Source of the DNA: Streptomyces sp. WMMC940
Lineage (GTDB): Bacteria; Actinomycetota; Actinomycetes; Streptomycetales; Streptomycetaceae
NCBI RefSeq assembly: GCF_027460265.1
Contig: NZ_JAPZBC010000001.1
Location: 7,490,001-7,554,000 of the forward strand
Reading direction: 5' to 3'
Length of the DNA stretch: 64,000 nt
The position numbers were made by a program, and so were the translations under genes. Under the pieces are notes generated by a model. That model was not told the DNA's origin, did no database searches, and saw only the letters and a program-made list of their open reading frames with translations. Position 1 is the first letter of the stretch. Each line of letters starts with the position of its first letter. Positions 16,023-24,420 of the stretch are shown here, in pieces.

Positions 16023-16834
16023 CTGGTGGCCCTCGCGGAACGAGAGACTCGGCATTCGACCAGTTCGTAGGAGAAGTAGAGGGTGCCGTCGGCGTGCACG
16101 GAGAACGCGGAGCCGTAGTGCTCCTTCCAGAGCTGGAACTCCGTCATGAGCATGCCCATGGAGGCGCGCCATTTCTCCGTGTAGACGAAGAGAGGGAAGG
16201 TGTGCCGCTCCAGGAGCCGAAACCTCAAGGGGTAGTGGGCGCCGAACTGTTCTCTGACGTCGGCGAGCACTCTCTGGATTCCGACCATGGAGTTGAAGCC
16301 GGCGATGGCCCGCCCGGATTCGGCCAGGTGGTCGGGCAGGCGACCGAGGAATTCCGTGAGCACACGGTCCCCCCAGAACATTGCTTCCAGACCGAGTCCG
16401 GTCAGGCCGAGCCGCTCCAGACCCTCCTGGCATTCGGGCGAAGGAGTACGCCAACCAGGGGGGTTGAAGACGATGAGGTCGAATGCCCGGTCGGCGGAGG
16501 GTGCGTCGAAGAGGCTGCCCACCTCGAAGGTGACGGCCCGGTCCCCAAAATTCAAGATCTCGTTCTCGCCCGCGATCTTCACGGAGGTTTCCGAGATGTC
16601 CGTGGCCACGATGTTCCGGGCGCCGATGCTGCGCAGCAGCAGGGCCTGGACCCCGCTGCCGGTGCCCATGTCGAGTGTCCAACCGTCGCCGGACGGCACT
16701 TGCACATGCCGAACCAGCAGGTCGCCGAGGCGCAGCCCGGCCGGGCTGACCCGGAAGACCCCGGACCGGTCGAGGAAGCGAAGCGAGTGGCCAAGCCCGA
16801 AGTAGGCCTCGTACGAGTCTTGCGACGATATCAT
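16019..16834 (-). CDS. SAM-dependent class I methyltransferase (HemK-like NPP motif, about 271 aa)
   Basis: Motif I is DMGTGSGVQALLLRSIGA and motif IV is DLIVFNPPGW, the NPP[YFW] signature of enzymes that methylate planar or amide nitrogens. Length and middle region (NIVATDISETSVKIAGENEI) fit HemK/PrmC-like methyltransferases. The position between proC and an exporter suggests a small-molecule substrate. The ATG at 16834 has only a weak ribosome site; GTG 16876 further upstream is an alternative. Coupled to the EamA gene through ATGA. Confidence 0.8.
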   Translation of the reverse strand: MISSQDSYEAYFGLGHSLRFLDRSGVFRVSPAGLRLGDLLVRHVQVPSGDGWTLDMGTGSGVQALLLRSIGARNIVATDISETSVKIAGENEILNFGDRAVTFEVGSLFDAPSADRAFDLIVFNPPGWRTPSPECQEGLERLGLTGLGLEAMFWGDRVLTEFLGRLPDHLAESGRAIAGFNSMVGIQRVLADVREQFGAHYPLRFRLLERHTFPLFVYTEKWRASMGMLMTEFQLWKEHYGSAFSVHADGTLYFSYELVECRVSRSARATR

Positions 16835-16984
16835 CGCGGACTCGGACTTCCGACTCTCATTGGTCAGACCGAGCACGTGCCCTCCATATCTTCCCCTCCG
16901 TCCGACGAGTGGGTTCCCTGCTGGTTGTCCCTGCCCCAACATCACTGCCGGGCTCCGACTGCACTCTCGTGTGCCGGCAAGGTC

Positions 16985-17785
16985 TCACTTGCCGATCGCG
17001 CCGAGCTCACGCGAACGGGCGGCGGCGCTGTCGAGCGCCTCGGTGATCACATCGTGCAGATTCCGCTGCCGAAGCACGGACATGCCGCGCTCCGTGGTCC
17101 CTCCCGGGGTCATGACCTGGCGGGCCACCTCTTCCGGGTCGCGCCGTGTGAGCTCCAGCAGATCGGCCGTTCCGCGTAGCACCTGGCAGGTGATGGCCCG
17201 CGCCTGGGACGCGTCGAAGCCCGCCGTCACGGCGAAGTCGGCGAAGGCACCCGCGATGTGAGCGACGAAGGCGGGCCCGCCGCCGCACAGCGCGGAGGCG
17301 TCGTCCAGCAAGGTCTCGTCCGCGACGCGGAGAACCCCGCCGATCACCGAGAGCACCCGCCGGGCCGCCTCCACGTCGGCCTCGCCGATCGAAGGGGCGG
17401 CGCAGAACACCGTCATGCCCTGCCCCACCTCGGACGGGGTATTGGGTATCGACCGCACGACGCGCTGCGCGTCGAGCAGCTTGGTGATCGCGGCGAGGGT
17501 CACCCCACCCATCACGGAGATGATGAGGCAGTCCCGGTAGGAGCCTGGGGCGGCCCGCGCGGCGAATTCCTCGAAGGCCTGGGGCGGGATGGCGAGCAGG
17601 ACCACCGTGCCGGGGCGGGGCGTGTACGCCTCGCGGGCCTCGATGCCGAACTGGTCACGCATGAGGCCGGCCCGCTCCGACGACTGCTCCGCGACTTCGA
17701 TCCGTACGTCCGGCATCTGCTTCCGGATCCCCGCGATCATGGCTGTCCCCATGTGCCCTGCACCGATCACCGCGACGTTCTGCAT
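16985..17785 (-). CDS. proC: Pyrroline-5-carboxylate reductase
   Basis: N-terminal MQNVAVIGAGHMGTAMIAGI Rossmann motif for NAD(P)H, RSIPNTPSEVGQGMT, and the C-terminal signature SALCGGGPAFVAHIAGAFADFAVTAG ... QVMTPGGTTERGM, exactly the P5C reductase pattern. It converts pyrroline-5-carboxylate, or a related cyclic imine, to the saturated amino acid. ATG 17785 follows AGGGGGG and is preferred to ATG 17809. First gene of the four-gene operon; being clustered with methylation, export and oxidation genes it may serve a secondary pathway rather than housekeeping proline synthesis. Confidence 0.9.
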   Translation of the reverse strand: MQNVAVIGAGHMGTAMIAGIRKQMPDVRIEVAEQSSERAGLMRDQFGIEAREAYTPRPGTVVLLAIPPQAFEEFAARAAPGSYRDCLIISVMGGVTLAAITKLLDAQRVVRSIPNTPSEVGQGMTVFCAAPSIGEADVEAARRVLSVIGGVLRVADETLLDDASALCGGGPAFVAHIAGAFADFAVTAGFDASQARAITCQVLRGTADLLELTRRDPEEVARQVMTPGGTTERGMSVLRQRNLHDVITEALDSAAARSRELGAIGK

Positions 17786-18640
17786 GACAAAGCCCCCCTG
17801 TTCTGACATATGCGCCCGGGCTGCGTACCGGGCTCAGAGTGGTGGCGAGGTAGGGACCAAAGCAATCGATACTCCATTTCTCGACCGGAAACCACTGCGG
17901 GCGGGAGGATCCAAACAGGCCACGCAGGCGTGCGGATGTCCATTCGGCTGGGGTTCCGGATCAAGGGCTGCGCAGCGTGCCGCCCCGCGCGGGGGAGAGC
18001 CGGGTCGGGAGCCGGCCACCGAGCGGCACGCGGAGATTGGCCAAGGACGATGTCGGCCACTGAACCGCCCTCAGGGCTGATTCATGGTGAAGGTGGGGCA
18101 CCGAGCGGGCACGCGGGCAGCCAAGCGTGTGAACGTCGACGCCGCAGCCTGATCACTCGTCACCCAACCCACAACTCTTGACAATTGCTCCGGCCTCTGC
18201 CTGGCACAGTACGCCCGCTCCCTGCCGCAGGACTGGACACCCCCGCCGGCGACCACGGCACACTCCTTGACGGGTTTGACTGCCCCGGCGGCCGTCCGGA
18301 GAGGCCGCAGCGGTGTGTTTCACGGTCCGCTCGTCGTAACGAACCACCAACTGGCCTTGTCCTGGGAGAAGCTCCAGTCCACTTGAGCAGACGTGTTCGG
18401 TGCGGCGGCAAGCGCGTACGCACGCTACCGGCCGGGCGTACGGATGCGGCTGACGTGCATCTCACAACCGGCTGACCGGCCCCTACGACCGAACAAATCA
18501 GAACGCCTGTCCGCGCATCACCGCCAAATCGACCTACTGTACGAATCCAGCCGAACTCACCCTGGGGGAAATCGTCGAAGTCTCGTGTGGAGAAGGCGGT
18601 GTGCTGGAAAACTGGGCGCCAACTGCGTCAGGGGGGTCTG
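17786..18640. other. Divergent promoter region, no supported gene
   Basis: About 850 bases between proC and the NLR pair. Short frames on both strands carry no domain. TTGACA occurs at 18178-18183 but no good -10 at 17-18 bases was found. The promoters of both neighbouring operons must lie here. Confidence 0.45.
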
Positions 18641-19000
18641 ATGACCGAGGTGGATCTCGTGGTGGCGGCGCTTGCGGCCGGTGCGTCGGCGGGGCTGATG
18701 GACACTGCGAGCACAGCTGTGCGGGACGCGTACGACGCGCTCCGTGGGGCGGTGCGCCGTCGGCTGTCCGCACGCGGCGAGGAGGTGCTGGACGCTGAGC
18801 AGGTGGAGCCGGGAGTCTGGGAGGCCCAGCTGCGTGAGGAGCTGATCGCGTCCGGTGCCGACCGGGACCAGGAACTGCTGGCGGCGGCCGAGAAGTTCCG
18901 GGAGCTGGTCCGCTCGGAAGGCAAGTACCAGGTCGACGCGCGTGGTGCCAAGGGCGTGCAGATCGGCGACCACCCCACCCAGTTCAACACGTTCAACTGA
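18641..19000 (+). CDS. Small effector-like protein with N-terminal hydrophobic helix and C-terminal amyloid-like motif (119 aa)
   Basis: Residues 5-22 are a hydrophobic stretch (VDLVVAALAAGASAGLMD) followed by a charged helical body (VRDAYDALRGAVRRRLSARG). This is comparable to HeLo/Bell-type pore-forming domains proposed for bacterial cell-death effectors. The last about 20 residues, DARGAKGVQIGDHPTQFNTF, contain V-Q-I-G-D with surrounding Gly/Asn/Gln, like the RHIM/PP class of amyloid signalling motifs. Nearly the same motif opens the next protein (DARGVSGLLIGDGLQINVL). The gene is 11 bases upstream of the STAND ATPase, so they form one operon. Function is inferred from architecture, not shown. 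Confidence 0.7.
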   Translation: MTEVDLVVAALAAGASAGLMDTASTAVRDAYDALRGAVRRRLSARGEEVLDAEQVEPGVWEAQLREELIASGADRDQELLAAAEKFRELVRSEGKYQVDARGAKGVQIGDHPTQFNTFN

Positions 19001-19011
19001 GGGCGTAGCGG

Positions 19012-22000
19012 GTGGACAGTCAGGACGGCCGACCTCCGCGGATCGACGCCCGAGGAGTGTCGGGGTTACTGATCGGTGATGGCCTGCAGATCAATGTGCT
19101 GGCCGGCGAACCGGTCCCGGTCCGCTCGGCCTATCTCTACCAGGTGCGGTCGATCGCGCCGGACAGGCTCCATGGCCGGGAGGCGGAACTCGCCGAGTTG
19201 GCCGAGTTCTGCACCCGCCCCGGCGGGAGCGCCTACCGGTGGTGGCGGGCGAAGGCGTGGGCGGGCAAGTCGGCCCTGCTGTCCTGGTTCGTGCTTCACC
19301 CACCGGCAGGCGTGCACCTCGTCTCGTTCTTCGTCACTGCGCGATTTGCAGGGCAGAGCGACCGCGAGGCGTTCATCGATGTCGTCATGGAGCAGCTCGC
19401 GGCGCTACTGGGCAGGCCCGTGCCCGCGCACCTGACCGGGGCGACCCGCGCCGCGCACCTACTTGCGCTGCTCGACGACGCGGCCACCGTCTGCCGGGAA
19501 CAGGGGTCGCGGCTCGTCCTGGTCGTGGACGGGCTCGACGAGGACCTGGGGGTGACCACCGGCCCCGACGCGTACAGCATCGCCGCACTGCTCCCGGCCC
19601 ATCCTCCCGCGGGGATGCGGGTCATCGTGGCCGGACGCCTTGCACCGCCGTTGCCCGGCGACGTGCCCGACCATCACCCACTGCGCGAGCCCGCAGCCGT
19701 ACGGCTCCTGGAGCCGTCCCGGGACGCCGAGGTCATCCGTGACGCCGCCGAGCGGGAACTCAAACGGCTGCTGACCGGCACACCCACCGAGCAGGACCTG
19801 TTGGGCCTGCTGACGGCGGCCGGCGGCGGTCTGTCCGTCCAGGACCTGGTGGAACTCACCGGCACCCGCGACCCGTGGGAGATCTCTGAGACCTTGGACA
19901 CGGTGTCCGGCCGAACTTTCGAGCAGCGCCCCGCATTGGTCCGGCACGGACCGGAGCGGCCTGAGCACGTCTACCTGCTGGCCCACGAGGACCTGCAGCA
20001 GGAGGCGGCGACCTTCCTCGCTGGAGACCGGCTGGTCGACTACCGTCGGCGCCTGCACAACTGGGTGGACGGGCACCGGGGACGGGGCTGGGACGCGCAC
20101 ACCCCCGGCTACCTGCTGCTCGGCTACTTCCGCAGTCTGCGCGCGGACGGCGACATCCCCCTGATGCTCGGCCTCGCGCTCGACCCGGGCCGCCACGCCT
20201 GGCTGCTCGACACCACCGGCGGCGACGCCACCGCCCTCGCCGAACTCACCGCGACTCAAGACGCTGTCCTCGCCGCCGCGAGCCCGAACCTGCCCGACCT
20301 GGCCAGAATCGCCCTGTGCCGTATGCGCCTGTCGGAACGTAACGCCTCGCTGCCCCTGGACGTGCCCGTCGTCTGGGCGCTGCTCGGTCGCGTCGGCCGG
20401 GCCCGGGCGCTGGCCGAGTCCATGTGGAGCGGGAGCTCGGCGAGGGCGCTCGCCGGGGTGGCGAAGGAGGTGGCCGAAGCCGGCAACCGGACGCTCGCCG
20501 AGTCAATCGCACGGAGCATCACTGAACCGGACGAGGGGGCCAAGGCGCTTTCGGCGGTTGCCGCGGCAGCAGCCAGGGACGGCGACGGGCATCGGGCCGC
20601 TGAGCTGGCCGATGCAGCTGATCGGGCGGCCCGACGGATCGACAACTTCCTTACCCGGGCGTCCTGCTGGGCCACGATGGCAACGGACGCAGCTGCGGCG
20701 GGTGACCGGCGCCGCGCCGCAGAGCTGGTTCGCGAGATCAGGGCGCTCGCCGACGATCCGCAGGCCGCTGCCGGGAGATGGTGGCTCGACGCCGATTTGG
20801 CCGAGGCGCTGGCCGCGGCCGGCGACCACGGCGACGCCCTGGCGGTGGCCCGCGCCATTGATGACCCTGATCGGCGGGCGAAGGCCCTTGCCGCTGTGGC
20901 GCGGGCGTTGGCCCACAGCGGCGACCTGACCTCGGCATATCGGTCGGCTGCTGAGGCAGAGGCCGCAGCCCGCGCGGTCAGCGGAGTCTGGCTCCAGCCT
21001 CCGATGGCGGCGGTGATCGAGGCGATGGCCGTCGCTGGGGCCCCGGATCGTGCGGCCGAGCTCACGGCCGAGGCTGTCGTCGGACTCGTCGACGGCTCCG
21101 ACGACCGCCCGACCTTCCAGGTGGGAGGCGATCTGGCCATCCTCACCGGTGCCGCAGCCCGAGCGGGCGACCACGGCCGTGCCGAGGCACTGGCGCGGGC
21201 CAACCCCGACGCGGCGTCCAAGGCGCGGGCGCTGGCTGCAGTGGCCGAGGCGGTCGTGCGGTCGGGAGACCACCGACGCGGGCTCGATCTGGTGTCGGAG
21301 GCCCAGGAAGTGGCCCGTGCGGTCCGGCCCCCCGTGCACCACCAGGTGGAACTCGCGGCCTTGGCCGGCGTGGCGGCCCGGTCGGGAGACCTCGACTGGG
21401 CCCTGGCCATCGCCGGGACGGTGCACGACCCCGCCCGTGCAGTGGCCGCGCGGAGAGCCGTGGCCAGGGCCGCGGCGAACGCGGGGCACTGCGATCGTGC
21501 CGAGGCCATCGCCCGTGCCATCGACAACGAGAGCGGCCAGCGCGACGCTGTACTGGCCCTCGTCGCCGAGGCCGTCCTCGAAACGGGTGCCGTGGAGCGG
21601 GCCGTGGAGATCATCGTCACGATCGAGACGTTGCGCCCGCGGATGCTGGCCATGGCAGCGATGGCGGGCATCAGAGAGGCATCTGGCGACCGCGATGATG
21701 CGATCAAACTGATGGACTGGCTCCTGGCAGGCATCCCCGAAGCGGGCGAGGACCTGAACGAGTCGAGCGTGCTCGCCCTGGCCGAGGTTGTCGCCGACAC
21801 CGGTGGCGTCGACCAGTCCGAGCGCGTCGCCCGCGTGATCAAGGACTTTGCGCTACAGGCCCGGGCACTGGCGGCGGTGGCGCGGGCAGCCGCCCGCAGC
21901 GGACAGGTGAGCCGAGCCACTGCGCTCGTCGACGAGGCCGAGGCGGTGGCCCGCAGCGTCGGCGGACCTCGCGATCGGGGACGTACCCTGGCATCTCTCA

Positions 22001-22593
22001 TCGAGACGATCAACGGGACGGGAGACCAGGAGCAGGTCGTCGTGGTCGTCGGCGGCGACAGGGCGCTGGCCCGCCCCGTCGACGGAACGTCGGTGCGGAT
22101 ACGCACCCTGGCGGTGGTTACCGAGGCGATCGCCTGGATCGGGGATCACGGACGGGCTGCCGCGCTCGCCGCTGAAATCGAGGACGCACTTGAGGCGGCG
22201 GGCTCGCACAAGAACGATGAACTGCTCGCGGGACTCGCCCGGGCAGCGGCCGAGACGGGACAGCCCGAGCGGGCGGAGGAGCTCGCGGACCGGATCACCC
22301 GCCCGGAGATCCAAGCCCGAACCCTGGCCCACCTGGCCAACGCGGCCGACCCCGAGGCAGCCCAACGCCTCACGGCACGGGCTTTCGCCATCGACTTGTG
22401 GACGGCTGTGGACGCGCTGGACCGGCTGGAACTGGATGTGCTGCTCCTGCTCGCGGAGGACTTGGGCGTCGCTGGGTTGCGCACCGCACCGCCGGACCCC
22501 GTCGACCCTCCGCCAGCCAGTCCGGCGTCGGCCCGCCGCCGTCGGATGCGCCCCACCCTGCGCTGGCCCCGCCGCACCGGTCGAGAACCGTGA
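19012..22593 (+). CDS. NLR-like STAND ATPase with N-terminal amyloid-like motif and long helical-repeat sensor (1193 aa)
   Basis: Residues 12-30 repeat the C-terminal motif of the upstream effector (DARG..GL.IGD). A P-loop NTPase follows: RAKAWAGKSALLSWF (Walker A, residues 80-93; the first Gly of GxxxxGKS is Ala, Lys86 and Ser87 are kept), FFVTARFAGQSDREAF, and Walker B LVLVVDGLDED (Asp173, Asp176). The winged-helix/linker region reaches about residue 430. From there to about 1130 a repeating pattern of A-x-A-x-A-x-(GD)-x-(R/A)-A-x-x-LA resembles TPR/HEAT-like helical repeats, the part that senses ligands in STAND proteins. GTG start with no strong ribosome site; likely coupled to the effector gene. 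It would bind a trigger, oligomerise and seed the effector's amyloid fold. Confidence 0.8.
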   Translation: MDSQDGRPPRIDARGVSGLLIGDGLQINVLAGEPVPVRSAYLYQVRSIAPDRLHGREAELAELAEFCTRPGGSAYRWWRAKAWAGKSALLSWFVLHPPAGVHLVSFFVTARFAGQSDREAFIDVVMEQLAALLGRPVPAHLTGATRAAHLLALLDDAATVCREQGSRLVLVVDGLDEDLGVTTGPDAYSIAALLPAHPPAGMRVIVAGRLAPPLPGDVPDHHPLREPAAVRLLEPSRDAEVIRDAAERELKRLLTGTPTEQDLLGLLTAAGGGLSVQDLVELTGTRDPWEISETLDTVSGRTFEQRPALVRHGPERPEHVYLLAHEDLQQEAATFLAGDRLVDYRRRLHNWVDGHRGRGWDAHTPGYLLLGYFRSLRADGDIPLMLGLALDPGRHAWLLDTTGGDATALAELTATQDAVLAAASPNLPDLARIALCRMRLSERNASLPLDVPVVWALLGRVGRARALAESMWSGSSARALAGVAKEVAEAGNRTLAESIARSITEPDEGAKALSAVAAAAARDGDGHRAAELADAADRAARRIDNFLTRASCWATMATDAAAAGDRRRAAELVREIRALADDPQAAAGRWWLDADLAEALAAAGDHGDALAVARAIDDPDRRAKALAAVARALAHSGDLTSAYRSAAEAEAAARAVSGVWLQPPMAAVIEAMAVAGAPDRAAELTAEAVVGLVDGSDDRPTFQVGGDLAILTGAAARAGDHGRAEALARANPDAASKARALAAVAEAVVRSGDHRRGLDLVSEAQEVARAVRPPVHHQVELAALAGVAARSGDLDWALAIAGTVHDPARAVAARRAVARAAANAGHCDRAEAIARAIDNESGQRDAVLALVAEAVLETGAVERAVEIIVTIETLRPRMLAMAAMAGIREASGDRDDAIKLMDWLLAGIPEAGEDLNESSVLALAEVVADTGGVDQSERVARVIKDFALQARALAAVARAAARSGQVSRATALVDEAEAVARSVGGPRDRGRTLASLIETINGTGDQEQVVVVVGGDRALARPVDGTSVRIRTLAVVTEAIAWIGDHGRAAALAAEIEDALEAAGSHKNDELLAGLARAAAETGQPERAEELADRITRPEIQARTLAHLANAADPEAAQRLTARAFAIDLWTAVDALDRLELDVLLLLAEDLGVAGLRTAPPDPVDPPPASPASARRRRMRPTLRWPRRTGREP

Positions 22594-23066
22594 TCACTCT
22601 TCTCAGGCTCCGCTCGGCAGGACGATGCTCACATCCCGGGCGTCAGGGTCGACCGCACTCTTCTGGTTGCTCAGGGGTATCCGTTGGCCGAGGTGGGCCC
22701 GCTGGTGCCGTTAGCGAGGTACGCCCTGCCGCCGCCTCGTACGATCGTGTCGGGGTGACTCAACGTGGGTACGCGGTGCCCGCTTTGTTTCGGTCTGACG
22801 ACATTGAGGGGGCGCGGGCCTCCGTCCAGGTCACAGGCCGGAGCGGGCGAGCGCGAGTGAGGTTGCCAGCTCCGGTGCAGCACCAACGCCCCATCACCCG
22901 GGAAGCTAGTAGTACTTCGTCAGGTCGATCCGGGTGGGGGGTGTCTCCTGGTCGTGGGTAACTGGCGGTGGCTGGCCCGATATCGCCCGGCCGCTGGACA
23001 GCCCGCGCCGTCCACACCTGGGCAAACGAGGAAACCTCGGTGGGTCTGGTTCAACTTCTGCCCTGG
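22594..23066. other. Intergenic, no supported gene
   Basis: About 470 bases. A plus-strand frame from GTG 22755 (69 codons) has no domain. The sequence is the boundary between the NLR operon and the mobile-element-rich region. Confidence 0.45.
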
Positions 23067-23465
23067 TCACAGAGCTGAAGCCCTGTCCCTGACCCTGTGC
23101 CCGTCACTGGGAACATGACGTCTGGTGGCTTCTCCGTCCAGTCGGCTGAGGAGTCCGTCGAAGATCTGTTCGCGGGCCACCTGTCCCTTGGCCGATGCGT
23201 CGTCCCGCTGGCGTTCGAGCGTGGGCCGGAACTCGATCGTGGTGACGACGAACGTGCAGGACTCGCAGATGGCCTCGAAGTGGCAGTCCATCTCGACGGG
23301 GCGCAATAGCCGTTGCCGAGCATTCGGCGGTGCACCTCCCGGCGGAGCTTGGTCATCTCCGAGCCCTCGGCGTCCGCCGGCAGCTGGCGTGGGGCGTCGT
23401 AGAGGGCCTCCACCTTTTCCGAGACGGCAAAGTACTCGTCGGCGATGGTTCGGTCGGTTATCCGT
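23067..23465 (-). pseudogene. C-terminal fragment of tyrosine-type integrase, frameshifted
   Basis: Reads TDRTIADEYFAVSEKVEALY ... LRREVHRRMLGNGYC in one frame and, after a one-base loss near 23300, MDCHFEAICESCTFVVTTIEF, PTLERQRDDASAKGQ and EQIFDGLLSRLDGEA in the next. This is the C-terminal extension, with its Cys cluster, of the large tyrosine recombinases encoded in actinobacterial TnpABC-type elements. The catalytic part is missing. A second fragment of the same kind of integrase lies at 30440-30885. Confidence 0.7.
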
Positions 23466-23505
23466 AATGGAGTCGGGTATGGGAACTGCCTTAATGCATG
23501 CCTGA

Positions 23506-24357
23506 TCACACGTTGCGTTCCTCGGATGTTCCGAAGCGTGCCAGGCAGTGCCACACCTTCTTGAGCGCCTGTTGGTCATGGAGACCGGTGCGTGCGGCGT
23601 CGCCGATGATCCGGGGCGTGAGGTCACCGTCGACGGCGATCTCCGTGCCCAGTTCGACGTACTCGTGTCCGCGGTAGTCCGGGTGGAGTGCGAGTTCTTC
23701 GACGGTGAGTCGGAGTCCCGGGTGCCAGTCGAGCCGACATGGGAGGCGGCGGGCGGTGGCTTCCACGTCCGTGTCTCGATAGCTCGGGTCCAGGACGAGC
23801 GCCTCGACATCGCGAGCCAGTATGAGTGGGCCGTGCACTTGTGCCTCGATGTAGTCGTCGAGTGCGTCCTGGTCGTCGTTCTCAGCCAGCTCTATGAGGG
23901 ACGAGCTGGCCGCGACTCCGAAGGCCGTTGGTCCGAAGAAGCTGTCCGGGTAGCAGAACGTGGCTCGGGTGAGGGCCTCGGCAGTCAGCCGAAGGTGCGC
24001 GGAGCCGAACCGGGGCGCCCCACCGAGCGGCTTGCGCCGGAAGTTCAACGCGCCATAGACAGGTCGCTCATGGGCGGGTGTGTAGTCATAGGCGCCCCCG
24101 AAGATCCGGCTCTCCCAGCGCCATCGGTCACCGCCGGGGTGGGCTGTCAAGCCGCCGTTGCTGGTGCCGGTGACGAACTGCGAGCGATAAATGCCGTCCT
24201 CGGCCAACGCGAGCAGGATCGGCCGACCGTGCACTGTGCGGTCGGGGTGAAAGTTCAGGGTCACCCGCAGCGCGGGGTCGACCGGGGTTCCGGACGACAG
24301 CGAGGCGACGTGGCGGATTGCCTGTTCCTGAGCAGACAGGGCTGGACCAGCGTTCAT
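23506..24357 (-). CDS. DUF3626-family protein (about 283 aa)
   Basis: Conserved blocks VTLNFHPDR, LAEDGIYRSQFVTGTSNGGLTAHPGGDRWRWESRIFGGAYD and PVYGALNFRR are characteristic of DUF3626, with LILARDVEALVLDPSYRDTDVE near the C-terminus. The His, Arg and Asp clusters suggest an ADP-ribosylating or similar fold, but the family function is not established. ATG 24357 (MNAGPALSAQEQAIRHV) aligns best with relatives; ATG 24393 is in frame and none has a good ribosome site. It lies between the integrase fragment and the IS1182-type element and appears intact. Confidence 0.8.
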   Translation of the reverse strand: MNAGPALSAQEQAIRHVASLSSGTPVDPALRVTLNFHPDRTVHGRPILLALAEDGIYRSQFVTGTSNGGLTAHPGGDRWRWESRIFGGAYDYTPAHERPVYGALNFRRKPLGGAPRFGSAHLRLTAEALTRATFCYPDSFFGPTAFGVAASSSLIELAENDDQDALDDYIEAQVHGPLILARDVEALVLDPSYRDTDVEATARRLPCRLDWHPGLRLTVEELALHPDYRGHEYVELGTEIAVDGDLTPRIIGDAARTGLHDQQALKKVWHCLARFGTSEERNV

Positions 24358-24420
24358 CAGCGCAGTATGCCCGAGCCTGATCATCGTGTGCATCTGCGTT
24401 GGCTGACGTCGGCTAGCTTT

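Noticed and set aside
18178-18210. TTGACA as a -35 box upstream of the NLR pair
   Set aside because: No hexamer resembling a -10 at 16-19 bases; likely chance.
22755-22961. Plus-strand frame from GTG 22755 after the NLR gene
   Set aside because: No domain, ribosome site or coupling; typical GC frame.
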